Origin: Romboutsia weinsteinii | Lineage (GTDB): Bacteria > Bacillota > Clostridia > Peptostreptococcales > Peptostreptococcaceae | Direction: 5' to 3' | Length of the DNA: 64,000 bases | NCBI RefSeq assembly: GCF_002250835.2 | Contig: NZ_NOJY02000018.1 | Span: forward strand, 1-64,000 | In this document: positions 35,683 to 44,355 of the stretch, piece by piece | Position numbering within the stretch: position 1 is the first letter of the stretch | Layout of the letters: each line of letters begins with the position of its first letter | Program-made: the position numbers and the translations under genes | Notes under the pieces: generated by a model | Database searches by the model: none | Told to the model about the DNA's origin: nothing | What the model saw: the letters and a program-made list of their open reading frames with translations, nothing else

Positions 35683-35698
35683 GGAGGTGATTACTATA
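35683..35698 (+). promoter_or_regulatory. cspBA ribosome site and probable AUA start
   Basis: The ribosome site GGAGGTGAT (35683-35691) contains the only canonical start in frame (GTG at 35687), which cannot be both site and start. Six nt after GGAGGTG, the codon at the ideal position is ATA (35696-35698), followed by the conserved prodomain Asp-Tyr-Glu-Val. The DUF3787-like gene 5 kb on has the same site with TTG at the same distance. ATT and ACT are the other codons between. Confidence 0.6.
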
Positions 35699-38600
35699 GA
35701 CTACGAAGTAATTGTAAAATATAATGGAGATATTTTGAAACTAGAAGAAGAACTCGGTGTAGATGTTGAAATACTAAGCTCAGGATATGCAATCATAACA
35801 TCAAGTACAGAAGAAAATATAGATAGGTTACTAGATTATCCTGAAATAGAATATGTTGAAAAGCCATTTATTCTTGAAATACAAGATACACAAAGTTTTT
35901 CTAGTACGGGAATTACAGGATTTAAAAATAGAACTGGTTTAACTGGAAAGGGTACAATTATTGGTCTTATTGACTCCGGTATAGACTACACACTTCCTAT
36001 ATTTAAAGATAGTAACGGCAATTCAAAAATTCTATATTATTGGGATCAGTCAATTCAAGGAACACCACCAGAAGGATTTAGGGAGGGAACATTATATAAT
36101 AATGAACAAATAAATAATGCAATTAATGGAGGAACCTACATACCTATTTCAACTACAAGTATGCATGGAACTCATGTTGGTGGAATAGCTTGTGGGATAG
36201 CCAATGAGGCAAGTATTATAGCTGTAAGGGTTGGTAATAGACAGACAGATGTATTTTCAAGAAGTACAGAATTTATGAGAGCGATTCAATTTATCTTAAA
36301 TACTGCATTAAGGCTTAATATGCCTGTTTCTATAAATATAAGTTATGGTAGTAATGAGGGGTCTCATAGAGGGGAATCACTTTTTGAACAGTATATAGAT
36401 GAGATGTGCTTATTTTGGAAAAATAATATAGTTGTAGCAGCAGGAAATAACGGAGATAAGGGTGGGCACAAGAGAATAAAGCTTACTAATGATGAAAATC
36501 AAGAAGTAGAGTTTGTAGTAGGTGCAAATGAAAAAATATTAAATATAAATATATGGCCAGATTATGTAGATGATTTTAATGTGCATCTAATTAGCCCTTC
36601 AAATAAACAGACTCAGCAGATTTCTATTACATCTGGTCAGATAAATAATAACATTGATGGAACTAGAGTTACAGGATATTTTTATCCAATCGAGCCATAC
36701 TCACTTACTAGAAGAGTTACAATTCAATTAAGTTCTAATACTCAAATTAATTCAGGAATATGGAGAATAGTATTTACTCCAGTAGATATAGTTACTGGAA
36801 ATATTGATATATACTTGCCTACATCAGAAGGATTAAGTAGAGATACTAGATTCTTGGCTCCAAGCGACGTATTAACAGTAACTGTACCAGGTACTGCAAG
36901 TAGGGTGATAACTGTAGGGAGCTTTAATTCTAGAACAGATACTGTTTCGGTATTTTCTGGAGTTGGAGATATAAATTCTGGAATATACAAGCCAGATTTA
37001 TTAGCACCAGGTGAAAATATAGTTTCATATTTACCAGGAGGAACAACTGGAGCACTTACAGGAACTAGTATGGCAACACCTCACGTGACAGGAGTATGCT
37101 GTCTTTTGATGCAGTGGGGAATAGTAAATAGAAATGATTTATACTTATATTCTCAAAAAACTAGGGCATTATTAACTACTTATGCAAGAAGAAATGCTGG
37201 CGTAGAATATCCTAATAATTCTTCAGGTTATGGACTTTTAAATTTAAGAAATTTAAAGTTAGAGAATCTAACAGATATGAATCAAGATTTAGAAGTTTTT
37301 TCAAGAACATATCATAATAGGCAAATAAATAATAAGTTAATGAATAGGCAGAATATAAGACCAGGTATAGTTGTATATCATAATGCAAATTTTGATCAAG
37401 ACTTACAAAACTTCCCATTAGAATACGAAGCTCTTAAAATAAGTGAAGGTCTAACTGTCCTATTTGCAACTGATGGTGTAGGTACGCAATTAAGCGAGAT
37501 ATTGAAGATTCCTTCTGTAATAAGAACTGAATCATTAATAAGAATGGCACCACTAGGGGAAGTGAGCCAAGGTACAACTAATGGAGTGGTAGCAACTGAA
37601 GAAATAGGAGCTAACTTTTTTAAAAATAATCCAAATATATCTATAACTGGAAAAGGCGTAGTTATAGCTATTGCAGATTCTGGTATTGACTATTTACATG
37701 AAGACTTTATATATTCTGATGGTACGTCAAAGATAGCTTATTTATGGGATCAAACTAAAGAAGGCAATCCACCTGATGGTTTTTATATAGGAACGGAATA
37801 CACTAGAGAAGATATTAATAAGGCTATAGCAGATAAAGATGCAAGTTTGTCAAAAGATGAAATTGGTAGAGGTACTATGTTAAGTGGAATATGTGCTGGA
37901 CTTGGCAATGTAAATCCTCAATATGCAGGTATTGCAGAAGATGCTGAACTAATAATTATAAAATTGGGTCAGATTGAGGGATATTATAACAATGCAATGA
38001 CATTAGCATCTACCCAATATGCATATGCAAAATCAAGAGAGCTTAATATGGCACTAGCAGTTAATATATCTGTTGGAAGTAATAGTTTAATTGGATTAAC
38101 TAATAGAACAAATGCTGAAAAGGCATACTTTGCAAGAGGGCTATGCTTATGCTCAGGAGCTGGGAATGAAGGAAACACTGAGACTCATGCTTCTGGAAGA
38201 ATAAGTGCAGTGGGCGAGTCAGTTGATATAGAGTTAGAGATAACAGAAGAAGAAAAAGAAATACAAATAGAGATCTGGGTGGATAGACCAGATAAAGCTG
38301 ATGTTTTAATAATATCACCTACAGGAGAGGAAAGTAGGAGTATGGGAGTAAGTTTTTATTCTGAAACCAATGGAATATTTGATTTAGAGGGTACTACTTA
38401 TTCTATAATATATTCTTATCCAAGTTCTTATTCTGGACAGCAGTATACAGCTGTAATTCTTAATAATGTGAAAAGTGGTATATGGAAAATAAGATTAAAA
38501 GGTAACTATATAACCAATGGAAGATTTAATATGTATCTACCTAACAGAGTATTTTTAAAGCCAGGTACAAAATTTAGAGAATCAGACCCACTTTACACTA

Positions 38601-38998
38601 TTACTTATAGCGGTGTGCAAGATGATTTAATAACAGTTGGAGCTTATAATACTATAAATAATAGCATATGGCCAACATCTTCAAGAGGACCTACTATTAG
38701 CAATAGACCTAAGCCAGACTTAGTTGCTCCAGGTGTAAATATTATTGCTCCTTATCCAGGTAATACTTATGGAACCATAACTGGAACAGCAGCAGCGTCT
38801 GCACATGTAACTGGAGCATCTGCTTTATATCTTCAGTATACATATGCTGATAGGAGATACCTGCATCAGGCATATGTACAAATGGTAAAGACTTTTATGC
38901 AAGCAGGAGCTACACGAAGTACAAATTTAGCTTATCCAAACAATACTTACGGATACGGACTATTAAATATTAGAGGGATGTTTGATCAACTAAGATAG
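35687..38998 (+). CDS. cspBA: CspBA-type fused germination protease (CspB) and pseudoprotease (CspA)
   Basis: An up to 1103-residue protein of two subtilisin-like (S8) units, the same layout as Clostridioides difficile CspBA. The first unit (about 1-540) has a short prodomain and an intact triad: D96 in LIDSG, H160 in MHGTH, S461 in [11 protein letters not shown], with N254 as oxyanion residue (numbered from GTG). The second (about 560-1103) keeps the Asp (IADSGIDY) but has Arg for His (GRGTMLSG) and Ala for Ser ([11 protein letters not shown]), so it is a pseudoprotease. In spores CspB cleaves pro-SleC to start cortex hydrolysis. The true start is probably ATA at 35696. It is 11 bp before cspC. 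Confidence 0.92.
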   Translation: MITIDYEVIVKYNGDILKLEEELGVDVEILSSGYAIITSSTEENIDRLLDYPEIEYVEKPFILEIQDTQSFSSTGITGFKNRTGLTGKGTIIGLIDSGIDYTLPIFKDSNGNSKILYYWDQSIQGTPPEGFREGTLYNNEQINNAINGGTYIPISTTSMHGTHVGGIACGIANEASIIAVRVGNRQTDVFSRSTEFMRAIQFILNTALRLNMPVSINISYGSNEGSHRGESLFEQYIDEMCLFWKNNIVVAAGNNGDKGGHKRIKLTNDENQEVEFVVGANEKILNINIWPDYVDDFNVHLISPSNKQTQQISITSGQINNNIDGTRVTGYFYPIEPYSLTRRVTIQLSSNTQINSGIWRIVFTPVDIVTGNIDIYLPTSEGLSRDTRFLAPSDVLTVTVPGTASRVITVGSFNSRTDTVSVFSGVGDINSGIYKPDLLAPGENIVSYLPGGTTGALTGTSMATPHVTGVCCLLMQWGIVNRNDLYLYSQKTRALLTTYARRNAGVEYPNNSSGYGLLNLRNLKLENLTDMNQDLEVFSRTYHNRQINNKLMNRQNIRPGIVVYHNANFDQDLQNFPLEYEALKISEGLTVLFATDGVGTQLSEILKIPSVIRTESLIRMAPLGEVSQGTTNGVVATEEIGANFFKNNPNISITGKGVVIAIADSGIDYLHEDFIYSDGTSKIAYLWDQTKEGNPPDGFYIGTEYTREDINKAIADKDASLSKDEIGRGTMLSGICAGLGNVNPQYAGIAEDAELIIIKLGQIEGYYNNAMTLASTQYAYAKSRELNMALAVNISVGSNSLIGLTNRTNAEKAYFARGLCLCSGAGNEGNTETHASGRISAVGESVDIELEITEEEKEIQIEIWVDRPDKADVLIISPTGEESRSMGVSFYSETNGIFDLEGTTYSIIYSYPSSYSGQQYTAVILNNVKSGIWKIRLKGNYITNGRFNMYLPNRVFLKPGTKFRESDPLYTITYSGVQDDLITVGAYNTINNSIWPTSSRGPTISNRPKPDLVAPGVNIIAPYPGNTYGTITGTAAASAHVTGASALYLQYTYADRRYLHQAYVQMVKTFMQAGATRSTNLAYPNNTYGYGLLNIRGMFDQLR

Positions 38999-39009
38999 GA
39001 GGGATAAAT

Positions 39010-40701
39010 ATGAAAAATAGTAGGATAAGTGAAAAGTCATATTACTTGATATATCAAGGTGATATAGTAACTGCTTTCGCTCTAAATAATATAGACAGAT
39101 ATGTAATTTTAAATACTCAATTGGCAGCAATATATGTCCCACTGGATTTTGATGAAGCTAAATTAAATAATATATATGAAGTTGCTTGGTGGAGTGAATC
39201 TTTACCTATGAGCTCTCTAATAGAAATCACCAATAATTTAGAAAATGGAGAGACTGTTACAAATGCAGCAGGAACTGAGTATATTTACAATAATCCATAC
39301 AATAATGTTACTGGAAGTGGAATATTGATAGCTGTAATAGACTCTGGAGTCGATTATTTACATCCAGATTTAATAAATGAGGATGGAAGTAGTAAAATTG
39401 TTAGCTTATGGGATCAAGAAAGCAATACGAATACTCCTCCAGAAGGTATGATATTTGGAAGTGAATTTAGTCGGTCGGAATTGAATAAGGCCATAAGTGA
39501 AAATGATAATAGCCTAAGCGTGGATACAGTTGGAACAGGAACTATGGTATCTGGGATATTGGTAGGTTCAGGGAAAATAAATCCACTTTACAAAGGAGTA
39601 GCATTAGGAGCAGAGCTTGTAGTAGTAAAGTTAAGAGCATATGAAAGTACATATTATGAGGGAAAGATAAACTATACAGTTTCAGATTTTCTCTCAGCTA
39701 TAACTTATGTACTTGATGTAGCAAGTAAAGAAAACAAACCTTTAATAATTAATTTAACAGTAGGCACTATGTCTGGTGCTGTTGCGAAAACAACTATTTT
39801 GGATACATATATTCAGTTAGGTCAAAGAGGAGTAGTTGTTGTAAGCGGAGCGGGAAATCAAGGAAACACTGATATTCACTATTCAGGTAGATTTACTAGT
39901 ATGAATGAAGTACAGGACATTATTATTCAAGATGCGGAAGATCACTCACTTGATATAGTATTAAATACACAAGGACCAGATAAGATAAAAGCAATGATAA
40001 TATCTCCATCAGGAGAGGTTAGTCATGAAGTAGGGTATGCACCAGATTACTATGTATATAGAGGTAAATTTAATTTAGAAAATACAACATACTCTATGAG
40101 ATTCATTTATCCTTGGATAGCATCTGGAAAAGAACAACTTGAAATAAAGTTAAGGGATATAAAGCCTGGAGTGTGGACACTTCGACTAATGCCAGAATTT
40201 CTAATAAATGGGGGATATGATATATATTTGCCAAATAAAAACCTTATAGCCCAAAATACGAGATTTTTAGATCCAGATTCTGTAGCAACTATAACAATGT
40301 ATGGCGCAGGGGAGGGAGTAATAACAGTTGGTGCATATAATAATAAGACCGATAGTATGTGGATTGGTTCGTCAAAGGGACCGATAAGAGATGCTACAAT
40401 TAAGCCAGATATAGCTGCACCAGGTGTAGATATAATATCAACATATCTAAATGCAACATATAATACTGGAACAGGGACAGGGGTAAGTGCTTCTATAGTT
40501 AGTGGAGTACTTGCTCTAATAATGGAATATTTAGAAACACAAACAGAGTTAAGCTCTCTATCATTATTTACAGAAATACTAAAAAGTTATTTGATGCTAG
40601 GTGCAACAAAAAAAGCAATATATACTTATCCAAATATATCTCAAGGATATGGAGTTTTAAATTTAAAAAATACTATTCAACAGATTGCAAATAATCTATA
40701 A
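39010..40701 (+). CDS. cspC: CspC-type subtilisin-like pseudoprotease (germinant sensing)
   Basis: A 563-residue S8-fold protein. The Asp of the triad is kept ([15 protein letters not shown]), but the His position is Thr (VGTGTMVSG) and the Ser position is Gly ([11 protein letters not shown]), the substitutions known for Clostridioides difficile CspC, which has been proposed as a bile-acid germinant receptor or signal integrator. GxGNQGNT supplies the oxyanion region. There is no signal peptide; the spore Csp proteins act in the coat/cortex region. The ATG follows GGAGGG, 11 bp after cspBA, so the two are cotranscribed. Which germinant it senses in this species is not known. Confidence 0.92.
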   Translation: MKNSRISEKSYYLIYQGDIVTAFALNNIDRYVILNTQLAAIYVPLDFDEAKLNNIYEVAWWSESLPMSSLIEITNNLENGETVTNAAGTEYIYNNPYNNVTGSGILIAVIDSGVDYLHPDLINEDGSSKIVSLWDQESNTNTPPEGMIFGSEFSRSELNKAISENDNSLSVDTVGTGTMVSGILVGSGKINPLYKGVALGAELVVVKLRAYESTYYEGKINYTVSDFLSAITYVLDVASKENKPLIINLTVGTMSGAVAKTTILDTYIQLGQRGVVVVSGAGNQGNTDIHYSGRFTSMNEVQDIIIQDAEDHSLDIVLNTQGPDKIKAMIISPSGEVSHEVGYAPDYYVYRGKFNLENTTYSMRFIYPWIASGKEQLEIKLRDIKPGVWTLRLMPEFLINGGYDIYLPNKNLIAQNTRFLDPDSVATITMYGAGEGVITVGAYNNKTDSMWIGSSKGPIRDATIKPDIAAPGVDIISTYLNATYNTGTGTGVSASIVSGVLALIMEYLETQTELSSLSLFTEILKSYLMLGATKKAIYTYPNISQGYGVLNLKNTIQQIANNL

Positions 40702-40790
40702 ATTTACCATTACTTTCAATTTATATAATATGAATTGTAATTAAAAGAATGGTTAAAAATAAGATAAAAGAAAATAAAGAGGTGATTATT

Positions 40791-40985
40791 TTGCAAAGTA
40801 AAAAAGCAGAACCATTAAGTGGAAGAAATAATAGAAGATTAAAACTTAAAACTTCTGTTGATCAAAATAGTACAGCAGCATGGGCAGATATAGAAAATAT
40901 GAGAGAGCATAGTAACACACCTGTACCATCATTAGAAAATGTAATTGAAGCAAAAGACTGGGTAGACAATGGAAGTCGTTTATAA
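40791..40985 (+). CDS. Small DUF3787-like protein
   Basis: A 64-residue basic-then-acidic protein with the segments NSTAAWAD and VPSLENVIEAKDWVD, which I recognise as the small clostridial DUF3787 family of unknown function. The frame is open from 40749, but the TTG at 40791 lies 6 nt after AGAGGTG and gives the normal family length. It is 89 bp downstream of cspC, with no terminator between them, and followed by a strong terminator, so it is likely part of the csp transcript; a sporulation or germination role is only suggested by position. Confidence 0.7.
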   Translation: MQSKKAEPLSGRNNRRLKLKTSVDQNSTAAWADIENMREHSNTPVPSLENVIEAKDWVDNGSRL

Positions 40986-41001
40986 AGTATAATTAAATTA
41001 G

Positions 41002-41040
41002 AAATACCTCAATAAATAGTTTGTTTATTGAGGTATTTTT
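41002..41040 (+). terminator. Terminator of the csp locus
   Basis: A perfect 15-bp stem AAATACCTCAATAAA / TTTATTGAGGTATTT with a 7-nt loop, then Ts. Confidence 0.9.
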
Positions 41041-41146
41041 AATTTGAAAGTATTTAAAGATAATTTAGAGTAAATACTGATAGATACAACTAGAAAATTT
41101 TATGAATTATACAAAACTTGATTATCAGTTAAGCTACAGTTAAGAA

Positions 41147-41217
41147 AACTTTTGTATAATAATATAAGAAATATAGCAACGGAAAATTTAATTTAATATT
41201 ATTATATACAAAAAGTT
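41147..41217 (+). promoter_or_regulatory. Long imperfect leader hairpin upstream of the zinc-ribbon membrane gene
   Basis: AACTTTTGTATAATAATAT (41147-41165) can pair with ATATTATTATATACAAAAAGTT (41196-41217), about 19 pairs with three extra bases in the right arm and a loop of about 30 nt. It lies 38 bp before the start at 41255. The pairing is AT-rich and could be a chance product of base composition, but its length is unusual for this window. Confidence 0.4.
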
Positions 41218-41254
41218 GCAATAATTATAGATATATAAGAAACGGAGGAGTAAG

Positions 41255-42622
41255 ATGGATAGTTCAGAATCGCGCAAAAATGAATTTAGAAACTATTACA
41301 AAGATGATGGAAGTTCAGTTAAAAATATAGGAATCAATAATTTTACACTGAAGAAAAAAATTAACTTAGACTGTAGTAATTGTAGTGGGAAAAATACTAC
41401 AGGGAGTAATTATTGTAAGTTTTGTGGAGAATCTTTAGATGAAATTGTACCATTAAGAGGAAAGACAATTAGCTCAGATAACGGATTAAGAGGAATACTA
41501 GAAATTTGCAATATTAAAAGTGTTTTGTTAACAAGCGGATGTTCTGTTTTTATATTATTCTTAATATCATTACTACTTAAAATTACTATATATATGCATG
41601 GTAGCAAAATTAGTTCAATGATAAATCCAATACATATATTATTAGGAATGAATTTAGGTAGTCTAAATACTTATTCAAATTCTATGGTAGGTACAGGGCA
41701 GACAATATTAAGTGTAGGATTATTGGCATTACTGGTATTACCTGCAATAGCTTTAACTATATCTAATATTGTATTTTTAAAGAAGGAAAATAGAAATGCA
41801 AAAGAGACATTTATAAACTCGTTAGGTGTTGGTATTACATATGGTTTGATTTTAGCAATTTTAAGTATATCAACCAAGTCTAGAATAAGCTCAAATGATA
41901 TGTTTAACTATGGATTTGTTGTAGGTTTTGAATATGATTTCTTAGGTGTATTAATTAATGGTATAATAATAGGATTTTTATGTAGTTTCTTTGTAGGATA
42001 TAAAAAGAAGTATGAAAAAGATAATACATATTTGGCTATATTTAAAATAGCTGCAAAAACACTTATAATTGCCTATATATCGATATTTGTTATACTTATG
42101 TTACTGAAGTTAGGCAAGAGTAATTTCCTATTTGAATTAGGATTAGGTAGATTTGTTAATGACTTAAACTTAGGGGTATTACTATCACAAGTATCTGCTT
42201 ATATATTTGCTATAGCAAATTTTGCAGTTGTAACAATAAATAATTCTACTATAGGTTTACTAAATATAGCAAGTAATGGTGATCTTAAACTTATAATTTA
42301 TGCAATAACTGCTCTTACAGCATTAACTTTATTACTAGCTGGATGTAAATTAAGAACTAAATATAAATATGATGGAATTAAGCCAGTATTGGTTTTAAGT
42401 ATATCTTATTCAATATTAATAGGAATTTTAGCTTTACTTACTAAAGTTTCAATTAATACTAGTGTAGGTATATTAAGTATAACAAATATTAATGCAGACA
42501 TATTTATAGGATTTAGTGTGATTTCAGCAATGATAAGTTCTTTTATATACAGTTTTATAGTTGCGTTATTAGGATATAAACTAAATGTGCTTGATAATAC
42601 AGTGGAGGATAAATATGAATAA
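41255..42622 (+). CDS. Membrane protein with N-terminal zinc ribbon
   Basis: A 455-residue protein. Residues about 35-60 hold a zinc ribbon (CSNCSGKNTTGSNYCKFCGE: two CxxC knuckles), and from about 85 onward come about nine hydrophobic segments with no motif of a known transporter. The family of zinc-ribbon plus polytopic membrane proteins is common in Firmicutes and unassigned. The ATG follows ACGGAGGAG. It overlaps the next gene by 8 bp, and that gene also encodes zinc ribbons, so the two probably work together. Confidence 0.72.
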   Translation: MDSSESRKNEFRNYYKDDGSSVKNIGINNFTLKKKINLDCSNCSGKNTTGSNYCKFCGESLDEIVPLRGKTISSDNGLRGILEICNIKSVLLTSGCSVFILFLISLLLKITIYMHGSKISSMINPIHILLGMNLGSLNTYSNSMVGTGQTILSVGLLALLVLPAIALTISNIVFLKKENRNAKETFINSLGVGITYGLILAILSISTKSRISSNDMFNYGFVVGFEYDFLGVLINGIIIGFLCSFFVGYKKKYEKDNTYLAIFKIAAKTLIIAYISIFVILMLLKLGKSNFLFELGLGRFVNDLNLGVLLSQVSAYIFAIANFAVVTINNSTIGLLNIASNGDLKLIIYAITALTALTLLLAGCKLRTKYKYDGIKPVLVLSISYSILIGILALLTKVSINTSVGILSITNINADIFIGFSVISAMISSFIYSFIVALLGYKLNVLDNTVEDKYE

Positions 42623-43097
42623 TATACAAATAAAATCTGAAAAGTTTAAGTTGGCTAAATTAATTGAAGAAGAAGAAATGAGAAAAGCTAACTTACTCTT
42701 ACAAATGGGTGAGCTAACTTATCAAAAAATAAGAGAAAAGACTATAGTCGATTCTAGTTTTGAAGAACTTTGTAATTATATTATGGAGGCAGATAGCAAT
42801 ATCTATGAAAATCGTCTAAAAATAGAAGAGTTTAGTAATGTAAATTCAAAAGAAGTGTGTGAATGCGGAGAGATATGTAAATCTGGAAGCAAGTTCTGCC
42901 CATCTTGTGGAAATGAATTAAATATAAATAAATACAACAATATAGTTTGTAGCTTTTGTCATAAAGAAATAGAAAGTGATTCAAAATTCTGTATATGTTG
43001 TGGTAAAAAAGTTGACTCAACTTATGATGATTACCAAATAAATGAATATGTTATCGGAGATAATGACAATGATGATGATGAACCATATATAGATTAG
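42615..43097 (+). CDS. Soluble double zinc-ribbon protein
   Basis: A 160-residue protein: an N-terminal helical coiled-coil region (about 1-75, LAKLIEEEEMRKANLLLQMG) is followed by two zinc ribbons (CECGEICKSGSKFCPSCG and CSFCHKEIESDSKFCICCG) and an acidic Asp/Asn-rich tail (about 145-160). The ATG at 42615, after GTGGAGG, is better than the upstream in-frame starts and overlaps the previous gene's stop, indicating translational coupling. It could be a scaffold or metal-sensing partner of the upstream membrane protein; there is no direct evidence. Confidence 0.75.
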   Translation: MNNIQIKSEKFKLAKLIEEEEMRKANLLLQMGELTYQKIREKTIVDSSFEELCNYIMEADSNIYENRLKIEEFSNVNSKEVCECGEICKSGSKFCPSCGNELNINKYNNIVCSFCHKEIESDSKFCICCGKKVDSTYDDYQINEYVIGDNDNDDDEPYID

Positions 43098-43110
43098 AGA
43101 ATATAAAAAA

Positions 43111-43144
43111 GATGCTAAAATTATTAAATTTTAGCATCTTTTTT
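43111..43144 (+). terminator. Terminator after the zinc-ribbon pair
   Basis: A perfect 12-bp stem GATGCTAAAATT / AATTTTAGCATC with a 4-nt loop and a TTTTTTAT tail. Confidence 0.9.
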
Positions 43145-43341
43145 ATTATAAGTAAATTAAATTTAAAAAATATTATTAAATATAATTTACATTAAGATTA
43201 AAATTCATATAAATGACTTAAGGTAAATATAATGAAATATAAAATATATATTAAAATAATGTTAAAAAATTAGCTAATACTTCTTTATTATTGCTAAATA
43301 TATACTATAATATAATTACAGGGGAGTTGAAAGGGGATTAT

Positions 43342-43521
43342 ATGAATAAAAGGGCACTTATATTTTGGGCAGTATTAATTTTAATATGTATAATATTATA
43401 TTCGATTTTTTTGAATAGTGGAAACATTATAGGTGCAGCTATAGTTCTTGCAGCTATGATAAATTGTGCAATTTTATTAGTAAAAAGAAGTAAAAATAGT
43501 AATGATGATAATTACTTTTAA
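43342..43521 (+). CDS. Small two-span membrane protein
   Basis: A 59-residue protein with two hydrophobic segments (about 6-24 and 28-47) and a polar tail ending NSNDDNYF. The ATG at 43342 has AAGGGG upstream; the frame is open 17 codons further, without a ribosome site. It lies 24 bp before a NatA-like ATPase gene and is likely in the same transcript, so it might be an accessory subunit of that ABC exporter. No family recognised. Confidence 0.65.
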   Translation: MNKRALIFWAVLILICIILYSIFLNSGNIIGAAIVLAAMINCAILLVKRSKNSNDDNYF

Positions 43522-43545
43522 ATAAATGAGGGGGAGAGTGGCACA

Positions 43546-44355
43546 GTGATACAAGTTAATAATCTTTGTAAATCTTTTACTAGGGTTGTAAAAGATAAAA
43601 GCGATAGTAAAAATAAAATACTAAAAAATAAAAAACTAAAGACTAAAAAAGAGGAGTTTCTAGCAGTAAATAATATAACATTTAATGCAGATAAAGGCGA
43701 AATAGTAGGTATATTAGGACCAAATGGAGCAGGTAAAACTACATTACTTAGGATGTTAGGCGGAATCCTTACTCCAACATCTGGAGATATATGTGTATCA
43801 GGACATAACTATGCACTTGATAAAAATGCAGCTAAAAAAGAAATTGGTTACTTATCAGGAAATACAAAGCTATATAATAGACTTTCACCTAGAGAGTTAT
43901 TAACTACATTTGGAAATCTTTACGAGATGTCAAATGAGGAAATAGAAAAGTCTATAGAGGAAGTAATAAAAGTTATGGATATGGAAAAGTTTATCGATAA
44001 TAGAATAGAAAACCTATCAACAGGGCAGACCCAACGTGCATCTATAGCAAGATGTCTAATACACTCACCTAAGATTTACATATTTGATGAACCAACCCTA
44101 GGGCTTGATGTAATAAGCAGTAAATCTATTATAGAATTTATGAAAAATGAAAAGAAAAACGGTAAGACAGTACTATATTCTACTCATTATATGGAGGAAG
44201 CAGAAACTCTATGTGACAAGATTGTGATGATACATCAAGGAGAGATTATAGCATCAGGAACACCAGATAGTTTAAAAGAAGAAACCAGCACTACAAACTT
44301 AAGAGATGTATTTATAAAACTTGCGAGCGAAAGAGGTGAGTTGATTGAGGACTAA
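43546..44355 (+). CDS. natA: ABC transporter ATPase, NatA-like
   Basis: A 269-residue ATPase with Walker A GPNGAGKTT, signature LSTGQTQRAS, Walker B YIFDEPTLGLD and switch His in YSTHYMEEAE. It belongs to the DRA/NatA-type exporter ATPases. A lysine-rich insertion (about residues 15-40, KDKSDSKNKILKNKKLKTKK) sits before the first core strand and is unusual. The GTG start follows GAGGGGGAG. The gene overlaps the permease gene by 11 bp. Export of Na+ or another cation or peptide is possible by homology only. Confidence 0.87.
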   Translation: MIQVNNLCKSFTRVVKDKSDSKNKILKNKKLKTKKEEFLAVNNITFNADKGEIVGILGPNGAGKTTLLRMLGGILTPTSGDICVSGHNYALDKNAAKKEIGYLSGNTKLYNRLSPRELLTTFGNLYEMSNEEIEKSIEEVIKVMDMEKFIDNRIENLSTGQTQRASIARCLIHSPKIYIFDEPTLGLDVISSKSIIEFMKNEKKNGKTVLYSTHYMEEAETLCDKIVMIHQGEIIASGTPDSLKEETSTTNLRDVFIKLASERGELIED

